Positions 1-6,331 of a DNA stretch of 12,653 bases are shown piece after piece. Positions within the stretch are counted from its first letter, which is position 1. Every line of letters starts with the position of its first letter. The stretch lies in contig PIXS01000139.1 in NCBI GenBank assembly GCA_003096255.1, forward strand, positions 1 to 12,653, written 5' to 3'. The notes below the pieces were generated by a model. It searched no databases. It was not told the origin of the DNA and worked only from the letters and a program-made list of their open reading frames with translations. Source of the DNA: Candidatus Bathyarchaeum sp. GTDB taxonomy: Archaea > Thermoproteota > Bathyarchaeia > Bathyarchaeales > Bathyarchaeaceae. A program made the position numbers and the translations under genes.

Positions 1-81
1 AATTTCTCTTTTATAGTTAACTTTGCTTTCATTTACCCTAAGTTATGGTGTACACTCAACAGAACACAGTAAAGCTCTTAA

Positions 82-1662
82 ATGTTGTACGATAAAATTC
101 GCGCTATTATGGCTTCGAACGATGTTGCTTCTCCCCAAGCTCAGGGGGTACCCATAGTTCTTACTGGCTCAGCCACAGACATGAGCGACTTCAAACTTAG
201 TCCCTTCAGAGCATTCACTGGAGGATTCCCCACAGCCATTATTCCAAGATTCCTCCTCAGAAGATACTGGTACCCACGAGTACCAAAAGAAGAAGACGGC
301 ACAGCCAGATTTGCACCCTACGGAATGCGAAAAATCGAAGCTGCCCTGACAAGAGAATTTGGCGAACAAATAGTAGCGGTTGTGCATCCATACAATCTGG
401 AAAACTTTGTGGGACCAGCAACGAAAGTTATCGGAGTATCGTCCATGGAGCCAGCTGGAACAGGCTTTGTCAGCCGAACCTACACATCTCTTGTGGGCTT
501 CGGAGGAGAACCTGTGGCTGCAGCAGAATTCAGAGACCTAATCACAAAGCCAATTCTAAGAAAGTGGGATGCAAAGATAATTCTTGGCGGCTCAGGGGCA
601 TGGCAGATTCACAGGGCAAAGCTGCAGAAAGAATATGGAATAGACTGCATCGTCATGGGTGAAGGCGAAAAAACTGCTTTAGAGATTTTCCGAAAGGCTC
701 TCAACGGCAAAGAGCTTCCAAAAGTTGTTGAGACAGAGCCTCCAGAACCGAAGCAGATTTGTCGAATCGTGAACCCGTCACTTTTTGGCACTGTGGAGAT
801 TACGCGGGGTTGTGGTCGCGGCTGCAAGTTCTGCTCGCCTATGATGAGGGGACGTTACTCCTTCCCGTTAGAGCATATCATGAAAGAGGTCAAATTGAAT
901 GCAAAAAACGGTACAAGAATGATAATTTTGGCGAGCGAAGACATCTTCCTGTACCGATGTGACAACAAGTTTCTGCCAAACCATGAAGCAATCGTCAAGT
1001 TAATCAAATCAATCGCCGCTGTCCCTGGAGTAGAGTTCATTCAGCCAGCTCATGCAGCTTTAGCGCCTATTGTCTATGACCCAGGAATAGTTGAAGAGAT
1101 TGGACCTGTTCTCTACGAAAAAGCGTATTGGGTCACGAATAACACGCGTCACAGCTCAGTTGAGGTCGGAATGGAAACTGGAAGCGTCAGGCTCATGAAA
1201 AAGTACATGCCAGGCAAGATGCTTCCTTACCAACCTGAAGAATGGCATGATGTTGTGACAAAGTCAGTTGAAATCATGAACGAGAACCACATCTGGCCGT
1301 TGGCAACATTGATTGTTGGTTTGCCTGGAGAAACTGATAAGGACACGATTGAGACCCTTGAACTGCTGGACAAGCTGAAACACAACAGACTGTTCTATGT
1401 GCCTTTACTGTTCACTTCAGAAGACGACTGCATTCTCAGAAAAGCGCAGCACATGGACCTGAAACATTTAACGCCACTCCAATGGGAACTCCTAGCCACA
1501 TGCTGGAGACACAATCTCAAACTTTTCGCACCTGAGAATACCCAGTGGCCAACAAAATTTCTGACATTGCTCTTATATGTGCTCTATTACAGATGGAAAC
1601 ATGGAAGAAAGGCGTTACGTCCACTAATGAAGCTCGCAGGAATGACCATCGATTATCCATAG
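82..1662 (+). CDS. B12-binding-domain-like radical SAM protein, substrate unknown
   Basis: This is a 526-residue cytoplasmic enzyme of the radical SAM superfamily. C244, C248 and C251 form the CxxxCxxC motif that binds the 4Fe-4S cluster cleaving S-adenosylmethionine. It is preceded by a VEITRGC stretch typical of the group with an N-terminal cobalamin-binding-like domain. Residues about 115-215 look like that Rossmann-type domain (LGGSGAW at 168-174, VMGEGE at 191-196), but I see no DxHxxG cobalamin-ligand motif, so B12 may not be bound. Later radical SAM features are EVGMETGS near 362-369 and GLPGET near 413. A hydrophobic FLTLLLYVLYY stretch near the C-terminus could touch a membrane. The ATG at 82 has no clear ribosome-binding site; an in-frame ATG at 109 is an alternative. 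The next gene has its own promoter. The superfamily is certain; the reaction is unknown. Confidence 0.88.
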   Translation: MLYDKIRAIMASNDVASPQAQGVPIVLTGSATDMSDFKLSPFRAFTGGFPTAIIPRFLLRRYWYPRVPKEEDGTARFAPYGMRKIEAALTREFGEQIVAVVHPYNLENFVGPATKVIGVSSMEPAGTGFVSRTYTSLVGFGGEPVAAAEFRDLITKPILRKWDAKIILGGSGAWQIHRAKLQKEYGIDCIVMGEGEKTALEIFRKALNGKELPKVVETEPPEPKQICRIVNPSLFGTVEITRGCGRGCKFCSPMMRGRYSFPLEHIMKEVKLNAKNGTRMIILASEDIFLYRCDNKFLPNHEAIVKLIKSIAAVPGVEFIQPAHAALAPIVYDPGIVEEIGPVLYEKAYWVTNNTRHSSVEVGMETGSVRLMKKYMPGKMLPYQPEEWHDVVTKSVEIMNENHIWPLATLIVGLPGETDKDTIETLELLDKLKHNRLFYVPLLFTSEDDCILRKAQHMDLKHLTPLQWELLATCWRHNLKLFAPENTQWPTKFLTLLLYVLYYRWKHGRKALRPLMKLAGMTIDYP

Positions 1663-1741
1663 GCGTAGGAACGGATTGTAACCAAGACTCGAAACATGTA
1701 ATTGAAAAATGCTAGATGACTTACATATTTCGCGTGTGGAA

Positions 1742-1753
1742 AGCTTATAAGCT
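1742..1753 (+). promoter_or_regulatory. TATA box inside a 12-bp perfect palindrome
   Basis: AGCTTATAAGCT is a perfect palindrome, and its TTATAA core (1745-1750) lies about 27-30 bases before the ATG at 1777. Archaeal transcription starts about 25 bases after the TATA centre, so the message would begin at or just before the ATG and be leaderless. No ribosome-binding site is visible there, which fits. The symmetry could also serve a repressor; that is inference. Confidence 0.6.
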
Positions 1754-1776
1754 CAGCACCGTCTAAAAATTTGAAA

Positions 1777-3426
1777 ATGTCTCATTTATCAAAACGAAGT
1801 GTTATCACATGCATGATTGTATTCTTGATTTGTCTCTCAATAATAACTATGCAAGTTTTTGCTCGTCCAATAGAACAGGAAGCCAGTCGCAGACAGTCGA
1901 TGCGGAGCTATACTTCAGAGAACGTGCCGAGACAGCAGTTGCTAGAAGTATTATGGGCAGCTTATGGTCAAACAAGCGGAAGAGGTAACGTTCCCAGAAT
2001 AGGCACCGCTTACTCGCTAGTATTGTTCACGGTCAACGGAACAGGCAGTTACAGGTATGTTCCTGAAAGCAATTCACTAGTTGTACATGACTTAACAGTG
2101 AACAAAGAGAGCATACGCTCATACGACCAAGATTGGCCTAGCAACGCAAAAGAGGTTTTAGTAATAGTCTGGGACCAAAACAAACTGAGTAACCACTATT
2201 TTGCCTGTGCAGAAGCGGGCTGCCTTGCTCAGAACGTGCATTTGGCGGCTTCGTCTCAAGATTTAGGAACGTGTGTTGTTGGCACCATAAACTCTGGAGG
2301 CTTACGCAGCGTTCTAGGATTGCCCAGCACACAAACTCCTTTGCTGGTAATGCCCTTAAGCTATCCCACAAGCTCGTATGCGGCAGCAACCCCAAAATTT
2401 AGTATCATGACGGGAAATCTTCCACAGGTCCAATACAGCGGATCAACTTTTGAGGGTGCCGTGACGAACATGGTTTTTGCTCAGGAATGGTCCGAAGACT
2501 CGCTGTCCGTGCAGGAGCTTTCTCAACTGCTGTGGGCTGCCTACGGTTACACTAGCACAGACCATCGAACAACCCCAAGTGCAATGGGAATTTACCCCCT
2601 TATCGTCTATGCTTCAAATGCTACAGGCGTGTACCGATACTTGCCAGAAAGTCACTCTGTTACAGAGATAATGGGCGGCGACAAAAGACTGGACATAGTG
2701 AACACGTTTTCGGGTCAAACATGGGCAGCAGATGCTCCGACACTGTTTCTTATCGGCTACGATTCAGGCTATAACGGCGGAAACACTGGCGATGGTGGAG
2801 AATTGTCTCATCTATTCATGGAAGTGAACACGGGATGTGTAATCCAGCAACTGGTTCTTGAAGCATCTGCGTGGAGCCTGCAAGCAAATATACTAAGCCA
2901 AGGTTTTGAATCGTGGAACGGGGCAGGAGCACAAGCACTACGAAGCATTCTGGAGCTGTCGACTTCAATTATACCCCTTTATGCAGTACCAGTTGGTGCG
3001 CCTGCAAGCGGGGATGGAACTGCTCCCACAATTGGTGACGTGTCCCAAAATCCTAGCCATGATGCTGTAGAGCCAGACCAAGCAGTAACTGTTACAGTGG
3101 AGGTAACTGACGGGGGAACAGGTGTGCGGGACGTTATTCTTTCTTACAGCACAGATGAGGGACAAACATGGACAAACGCAACAATGGTTAGCACCTCAGG
3201 GAACATGTACTCGGGAGAAATCCCAAGCTTCGAAGAAGAAACACAAGTACAATACAGAATCTTGGCATATGACAACAGCAACAACTTAGCTGTAGAAGAC
3301 AATGCAGGCAACTATTACGTCTACACAGTTATCCCAGAATTCCAGTTCCTGATTCTATCATTCTTTGTCTTAACATCACTGGCAGTTATCTTAGCAAAAA
3401 AACGAACAATCACAAAACGGCCATAA
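1777..3426 (+). CDS. Exported tandem nitroreductase/SagB-like protein with C-terminal membrane anchor
   Basis: The protein is 549 residues counted from ATG 1777; an in-frame TTG at 1771 is possible, but the TATA spacing favours the ATG. In order it has: a signal peptide or N-terminal membrane segment (about 8-29); nitroreductase-like domain 1 (about 35-198), with RRQSMRSY resembling the FMN-phosphate-binding RxSxRxY and EAGCLAQNVHLAASSQDLG in the usual core; domain 2 (about 230-408), with LLWAAYGYT, TPSAMGIYPL and CVIQQLVLEASAW but no RxSxRxY; an Ig-like beta domain (about 415-517); and an IPEF motif followed by a hydrophobic helix and KKRTITKR (about 519-549). Nitroreductases normally work as cytoplasmic dimers with FMN at the interface. 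Two unequal copies in one exported chain suggest a surface-anchored pseudo-dimer, possibly partly inactive. Substrate and FMN binding are unknown. Neighbours are transcribed separately. Confidence 0.82.
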   Translation: MSHLSKRSVITCMIVFLICLSIITMQVFARPIEQEASRRQSMRSYTSENVPRQQLLEVLWAAYGQTSGRGNVPRIGTAYSLVLFTVNGTGSYRYVPESNSLVVHDLTVNKESIRSYDQDWPSNAKEVLVIVWDQNKLSNHYFACAEAGCLAQNVHLAASSQDLGTCVVGTINSGGLRSVLGLPSTQTPLLVMPLSYPTSSYAAATPKFSIMTGNLPQVQYSGSTFEGAVTNMVFAQEWSEDSLSVQELSQLLWAAYGYTSTDHRTTPSAMGIYPLIVYASNATGVYRYLPESHSVTEIMGGDKRLDIVNTFSGQTWAADAPTLFLIGYDSGYNGGNTGDGGELSHLFMEVNTGCVIQQLVLEASAWSLQANILSQGFESWNGAGAQALRSILELSTSIIPLYAVPVGAPASGDGTAPTIGDVSQNPSHDAVEPDQAVTVTVEVTDGGTGVRDVILSYSTDEGQTWTNATMVSTSGNMYSGEIPSFEEETQVQYRILAYDNSNNLAVEDNAGNYYVYTVIPEFQFLILSFFVLTSLAVILAKKRTITKRP

Positions 3427-3532
3427 TCGATAACATCAAACTAGTTTGTTTAACATACATGCTGACTGCTTCTGAGCCTAACTAAAACGGGTAACATTAA
3501 AGCTGAACTTTGACAGATATTTTTGCATCAAA

Positions 3533-3542
3533 GGGGGCGATG
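3533..3542 (+). promoter_or_regulatory. Ribosome-binding site for alanine dehydrogenase
   Basis: GGGGGCGATG matches the archaeal Shine-Dalgarno consensus GGAGGTGATC at most positions and ends 8 bases before the ATG at 3551. It also contains an ATG (3540) that opens a four-codon reading frame whose TGA overlaps the real start as ATGA. The small frame is probably a by-product of the ribosome-binding sequence. Confidence 0.6.
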
Positions 3543-3550
3543 AAAAGTAG

Positions 3551-4549
3551 ATGAAAACTCTTATCCTGTCTGAAGAAGACATTAAAAATTTGCTCTCCCT
3601 CAAGGAAGTTATAGACGCCGTTGAATCAGCATTCAGAATGAAGGGGCTGGGTCATGCCCAAATGCCGCCTAAACAATACCTTTTTCTGAACAAATATAAC
3701 GGCGACCTAAGGACCATGCCTGCATACCTTGAAGAAACCGATGCTGTTACCGTAAAAGTTGTGAATTCTCATCCTGAAAACCGAAAAAGACACGGACTTC
3801 CTGCAGTCATGGCAACAATCATACTGGTTGACCCAAAAACTGGGGCACCAGAAGCGATAATGGGAGGAACCAGAATCACTGCCCTGAGAACGGCTGCAGC
3901 GGGGGCAGTTGCAGCCAAGTATCTTGCTAACCCGAAGCCGAAAACAGTCGGTATTGTAGGTGCAGGAACGCAGGCGAGAACACAGCTTATGGGTCTTCAG
4001 CTGATGTTCAAGACTATTGAGGAAGTAAGAGTTTGGGACATAGATGAGAAAGCTTCAGTGAAGTATGTTGAAGAGATGAAAGCTAAGGGCAGTCAGGAGC
4101 GGATCTGTTCTGTTGGAAGCGTCAGGGATGCTGTGCAGGGGGCTGACATCATCGTAACTGCTACGCCCTCAAGAAAACCGTTAGTGTCTCTGGAATGGGT
4201 AGACGCTGGAACGCACATTAATTGTATAGGTGCAGATGCTCCGGGCAAACAGGAGTTGGACCCAGCGATTCTGCTTAAGTCAAAAATTGTTGTAGACGAC
4301 TGGAGCCAAAGCTGCCACGGTGGCGAAATCAATGTTCCATTCGCTAAAGGAATAATCAAGAAAGAAGACGTTTGGGGTGACATCTGCGAAATAGTGGCTG
4401 GACTAAAACAAGGAAGAACCTCACCAGACGAAATCACAGTTTTCACATCCACGGGACTTGCCATACAGGACGCTGCCACAGCCAAAATTACATACCAAAA
4501 AGCATTGAAACAAAAAATCGGCAAACAAATAGACATACTGAATGTTTGA
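3551..4549 (+). CDS. ala: Alanine dehydrogenase, ornithine cyclodeaminase/mu-crystallin family
   Basis: A 332-residue cytoplasmic enzyme expected to catalyse NAD-dependent interconversion of L-alanine with pyruvate and ammonia. It resembles the archaeal alanine dehydrogenase of Archaeoglobus type along its whole length and has the usual family length. Visible features are the substrate-side DLRTMPAYL (R54) and TVKVVNSHPEN (K69), the TALRTAAAG helix (110-118), the dinucleotide-binding GIVGAGTQA (134-142), IVTATPSRKP (201-210), and CIGADAPGKQELD with D229 in the expected catalytic position. GGEINV and STGLAIQDAA also match the family. Ornithine cyclodeaminase or another imine reductase activity cannot be excluded, because the family is mixed, but the archaeal AlaDH-like motifs favour alanine. 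It is preceded by a strong ribosome-binding site and ends 5 bases from the 3' end of the converging tRNA-Lys gene. Confidence 0.88.
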   Translation: MKTLILSEEDIKNLLSLKEVIDAVESAFRMKGLGHAQMPPKQYLFLNKYNGDLRTMPAYLEETDAVTVKVVNSHPENRKRHGLPAVMATIILVDPKTGAPEAIMGGTRITALRTAAAGAVAAKYLANPKPKTVGIVGAGTQARTQLMGLQLMFKTIEEVRVWDIDEKASVKYVEEMKAKGSQERICSVGSVRDAVQGADIIVTATPSRKPLVSLEWVDAGTHINCIGADAPGKQELDPAILLKSKIVVDDWSQSCHGGEINVPFAKGIIKKEDVWGDICEIVAGLKQGRTSPDEITVFTSTGLAIQDAATAKITYQKALKQKIGKQIDILNV

Positions 4550-4554
4550 AAGAG

Positions 4555-4646
4555 TGGCGGGTCCGAGGGGAATTGAACCCCTGACCCCCGGGTTAAAAGC
4601 CCGGTGCTTTAGGCGCAAGTGCTCTGCCTTGCTAAGCTACGGACCC
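4555..4646 (-). tRNA. tRNA-Lys (anticodon TTT) with a 15-base insertion, CCA encoded
   Basis: Reading the minus strand gives acceptor GGGTCCG/CGGACCC (7 bp), T8 A9, D-stem GCTT/GAGC, anticodon arm CCGGG-CTTTTAA-CCCGG with anticodon TTT, a five-base variable loop GGGTC, T-arm AGGGG-TTCAATT-CCCCT, discriminator G and an encoded CCA (4557-4555). The scaffold closely matches archaeal tRNA-Lys. A normal tRNA has one base between the D-stem and the anticodon stem; here there are 16, so 15 bases are extra. Without them, every stem and loop has standard size, which makes a small non-canonical intron the simplest explanation. A TATA element lies about 26 bases before the 5' end. The gene converges tail to tail with alanine dehydrogenase. 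The call as tRNA-Lys is firm. Confidence 0.95.
4605..4619 (-). other. Putative 15-base non-canonical tRNA intron at position 26/27
   Basis: The extra bases read CTTGCGCCTAAAGCA if cut between A26 and C27. The insertion is flanked by AGCAC on both sides (one copy includes the end of the D-stem), so the exact boundaries can slide between positions 22/23 and 27/28 and give the same mature tRNA. Archaeal tRNA introns at positions 25-31 are known, mainly in TACK lineages, and are cut by the splicing endonuclease at bulge-helix-bulge structures. Folding by hand, I could not place a canonical bulge-helix-bulge, so a relaxed motif or another origin of the insertion remains possible. Confidence 0.7.
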
Positions 4647-4670
4647 TTTCCATGCCTTTTGGATATGGGA

Positions 4671-4679
4671 TTAAATTAA
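4671..4679 (-). promoter_or_regulatory. TATA box of tRNA-Lys
   Basis: TTAATTTAA on the minus strand is centred about 29 bases before the first base of the mature tRNA, the usual archaeal distance when the transcript starts a few bases before the acceptor stem. Confidence 0.6.
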
Positions 4680-4692
4680 GGCTTTCTATTCT

Positions 4693-4741
4693 CCTCTGGA
4701 AAACAGAGGGGTATTAAAAAAAACTTTCTGAAAAAAGAAAA
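4693..4741 (-). terminator. T-rich terminator region of the Lrp-type gene, with hairpin
   Basis: Downstream of the regulator, the minus strand reads TTTTCTTTTTT (4741-4731) and then an uninterrupted run of eight T (4723-4716), the kind of U-tract that ends archaeal transcription. Just beyond is an inverted repeat CCTCTG-N5-CAGAGG (4693-4709). The hairpin follows the T-run rather than preceding it, so it is not a bacterial-type terminator. The arrangement would insulate the downstream tRNA promoter. Confidence 0.5.
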
Positions 4742-4775
4742 GGTGAAGGAAGACAGGTTTACTATCTTTAGTCGC

Positions 4776-5261
4776 TTAAACTTCTTCCCAAGTCTTTTCA
4801 AGATACTTCAGGGAGAAGGGTTTCACCATTCTGTCTTCGCCTGTCGTCATAAGAAAGCTCTGAATGTCCTGCAGATTCTCAGCCCACTCAGCTTTCAGGT
4901 TGTCTAGGAAGCTAGAATAACCTGAATAGTTCTTGTGGAAAGAGATTACTGCATAGTCCATTCCCATGCCTTCGCCGCCTGCTGTGAAAATAACGTTGGG
5001 GTTCTTCGCAGCCCACTTCTTTGCAGCCTCAGTTGATTCTGCTGTTTTGGCCTTTACGAAGGTCATGGCCATGATTTCGAATCCAAGTTCGGTCCAGTCA
5101 GGAATAACTGTGTAGTCTACTATTGCTGTTTTCTCTAGTCGCTGTCTCATCCGTGTAATCGTGGGTTGGGAAACTCCTATAATTTTCGCGATTTCCCTGT
5201 CGCTTCTCTTCGCGTTCTTCATAAGCTCAAACAGAAGCTTGAGCATTCTTTTCTTCATCAT
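4776..5261 (-). CDS. Lrp/AsnC-family transcriptional regulator
   Basis: This 161-residue protein has an N-terminal winged helix-turn-helix: SDREIAKIIGVSQPTITRM (20-38) followed by RQRLEKTAIVDYTVIPD, the AsnC-type recognition helix and wing. The rest (about 60-155) resembles the RAM ligand-binding/oligomerisation domain, with a beta strand IMAMTFVKAK, a GGEGMGMDY turn (95-103) and a helix ending in the SFL region. Such proteins sense amino acids or related metabolites and act at promoters. Two adjacent ATG codons begin the gene; the outer one (5261) lies 28 bases from the TATA centre, so the message is probably leaderless. Alanine dehydrogenase lies just beyond the tRNA gene and is a conceivable target, but nothing in the sequence proves it. 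Length is normal for the family. Confidence 0.87.
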   Translation of the reverse strand: MMKKRMLKLLFELMKNAKRSDREIAKIIGVSQPTITRMRQRLEKTAIVDYTVIPDWTELGFEIMAMTFVKAKTAESTEAAKKWAAKNPNVIFTAGGEGMGMDYAVISFHKNYSGYSSFLDNLKAEWAENLQDIQSFLMTTGEDRMVKPFSLKYLEKTWEEV

Positions 5262-5283
5262 GGCTACAGATTCATAATAAGGC

Positions 5284-5305
5284 TAAATATAAACATTATG
5301 CATAA
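5284..5305 (-). promoter_or_regulatory. Promoter and adjacent palindrome of the Lrp-type gene
   Basis: On the minus strand a TATA element GTTTATATTTA (5294-5284) is centred about 28 bases before the ATG at 5261. Immediately upstream, where TFB contacts DNA, is the perfect 10-base palindrome TTATGCATAA (5296-5305). A dimeric Lrp-type protein bound there would block TFB, so autoregulation is a reasonable inference. Confidence 0.5.
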
Positions 5306-5341
5306 ATGATGAGCAGATATGTGACTTAAACAGAAATATAA

Positions 5342-5363
5342 TATGTAAAGTTTTTATTACATA
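5342..5363. repeat. 22-bp inverted repeat in the region upstream of the Lrp-type gene
   Basis: TATGTAA and TTACATA are separated by 8 bases (AGTTTTTA). This symmetrical, operator-like site is about 80-100 bases upstream of the regulator start, in the 215-base gap 5262-5476, which otherwise holds no gene that I can see. It could be a second binding site for the regulator. AT-rich DNA makes chance palindromes common, so confidence is limited. Confidence 0.4.
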
Positions 5364-5476
5364 ACCGAAATCAAAGCAAATAATGCTCAATTTATGGCTT
5401 TAGGAGCTTGAGTTGTTCATTGAATCAGAATTTGACATAAAATATACAACTACCACAACAAGGAGGCATCCAAAAG

Positions 5477-6238
5477 TTACAAAGTAAACTTTTCTCCTCC
5501 TGTGAGAATACGCTCCAAGGCGGAAGTTAGGTTAATCATTCCCTCATTTGTTTTCCCGGAAACAGGTATCAACTCAAACTCCAAACCCAGACCATATATA
5601 GCACGCATCATGTCTCTGCTGAGAAGCATTCTCGTACCAGTTAATTTCTCTTCAATAACAGCTTCAAGGGCATCAGGGTCAGCAGGCCATTCCAAGATGC
5701 GCTTAGCCTCTTCAGGGGGAAGAAGGTCACACTTCGAAAGCACATGCAGTTGGGGAAAGAAGAAACGATTATAGACTGCGGCTGAAAGGAACATGTTCGA
5801 GACGTAGTTAAGGGGATTGAAGGAGAAAACGGCGTCAAAGAGGTAGATTATGGCTTTCTGTTCCTTAGTTAACTCGTTTGCTATGTATGGTCCGCTGGCT
5901 CGGAAAGCAAACAGCTCCATTTGCCCTGGAGTATCCACGAGGACCACATCAGACTGGAGGTCTTCGATTTCTCCTCCAATTCTTTGAGTTTCCTCTGCTA
6001 TCAGATCGGCAGCTAAGACTAGGGCGCCGTTGGGTCCAAGATTGTATTCTTCCATGATTTGATTGATGTCTACGGAGTTGCGTATGTCAATGTCTGGAGC
6101 ATAAGGCAAAGTCACGACTCCTGGATCCAAGTTTACGGTTATTGTCTTCTGTTTACCAGTTTTTAGCCACTCACTGTAGGTGGCTGTGAGAAGAGATTTT
6201 CCAGACCCTGCTGTCCCAATAATAAACACTACAACCAT
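5477..6238 (-). CDS. GPN-loop GTPase
   Basis: A 253-residue GTPase of the GPN family, related to archaeal PAB0955 and to the eukaryotic GPN1/Npa3 proteins that help assemble and import RNA polymerase II. Visible motifs are the P-loop GTAGSGKS (8-15), the LDPG strand end (37-40), the signature Gly-Pro-Asn at 68-70 (NLGPNGAL), G3 DTPGQ (102-106), G4 SKCD (168-171) and the G5-like VSGK (226-229). Full family length with all motifs intact suggests an active dimeric enzyme. The archaeal role is not established; a chaperone-like function is inferred from eukaryotes. It has its own ribosome-binding site (AAGGTG) and a TATA box, so it need not depend on the upstream CinA-like gene. Confidence 0.94.
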   Translation of the reverse strand: MVVVFIIGTAGSGKSLLTATYSEWLKTGKQKTITVNLDPGVVTLPYAPDIDIRNSVDINQIMEEYNLGPNGALVLAADLIAEETQRIGGEIEDLQSDVVLVDTPGQMELFAFRASGPYIANELTKEQKAIIYLFDAVFSFNPLNYVSNMFLSAAVYNRFFFPQLHVLSKCDLLPPEEAKRILEWPADPDALEAVIEEKLTGTRMLLSRDMMRAIYGLGLEFELIPVSGKTNEGMINLTSALERILTGGEKFTL

Positions 6239-6243
6239 ACAAA

Positions 6244-6300
6244 CACCTTAACCCAACAGGAAGCGCGTGAACCCCATACACCCACTAAGATAATATAGTT
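6244..6300 (-). promoter_or_regulatory. Promoter and ribosome-binding site of the GPN GTPase gene
   Basis: A TATA element AACTATATTATC occupies 6300-6289 on the minus strand and predicts a start near 6268, giving a leader of about 30 bases. AAGGTG at 6249-6244 lies 5 bases before the ATG and fixes the start codon at 6238. Confidence 0.6.
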
Positions 6301-6331
6301 TTTGTCTACCTTCTCGAAGAATATAACCTCT

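Noticed and set aside
3461..3500. CTGA boxes between the nitroreductase-like gene and alanine dehydrogenase as a C/D box guide RNA
   Set aside because: No matching RTGATGA C box or terminal stem is present, so the CTGA tetramers are likely chance.
3540..3554. Four-codon upstream frame overlapping the alanine dehydrogenase start
   Set aside because: Its ATG is part of the ribosome-binding sequence itself and has only two bases to the G-run, too little for initiation.
4093..4536. 147-residue reverse-strand frame opposite alanine dehydrogenase
   Set aside because: It is antisense to a well-conserved enzyme gene and has no recognisable motif or start signal.
4605..4646. Reading the extra tRNA bases as the anticodon arm, with CCGGG...CCCGG as a long variable arm (a Leu/Ser or CTA-anticodon tRNA)
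   Set aside because: Only three base pairs form in that arm and position 33 would not be T, whereas the Lys(TTT) reading gives perfect stems and matches the archaeal tRNA-Lys scaffold.
1..5261. Joint peptide-modifying system made of the radical SAM enzyme and the SagB-like protein
   Set aside because: The SagB-like protein carries a signal peptide and its own promoter, no precursor peptide or transporter gene is visible, and the regulator is beyond a tRNA gene on the other strand.
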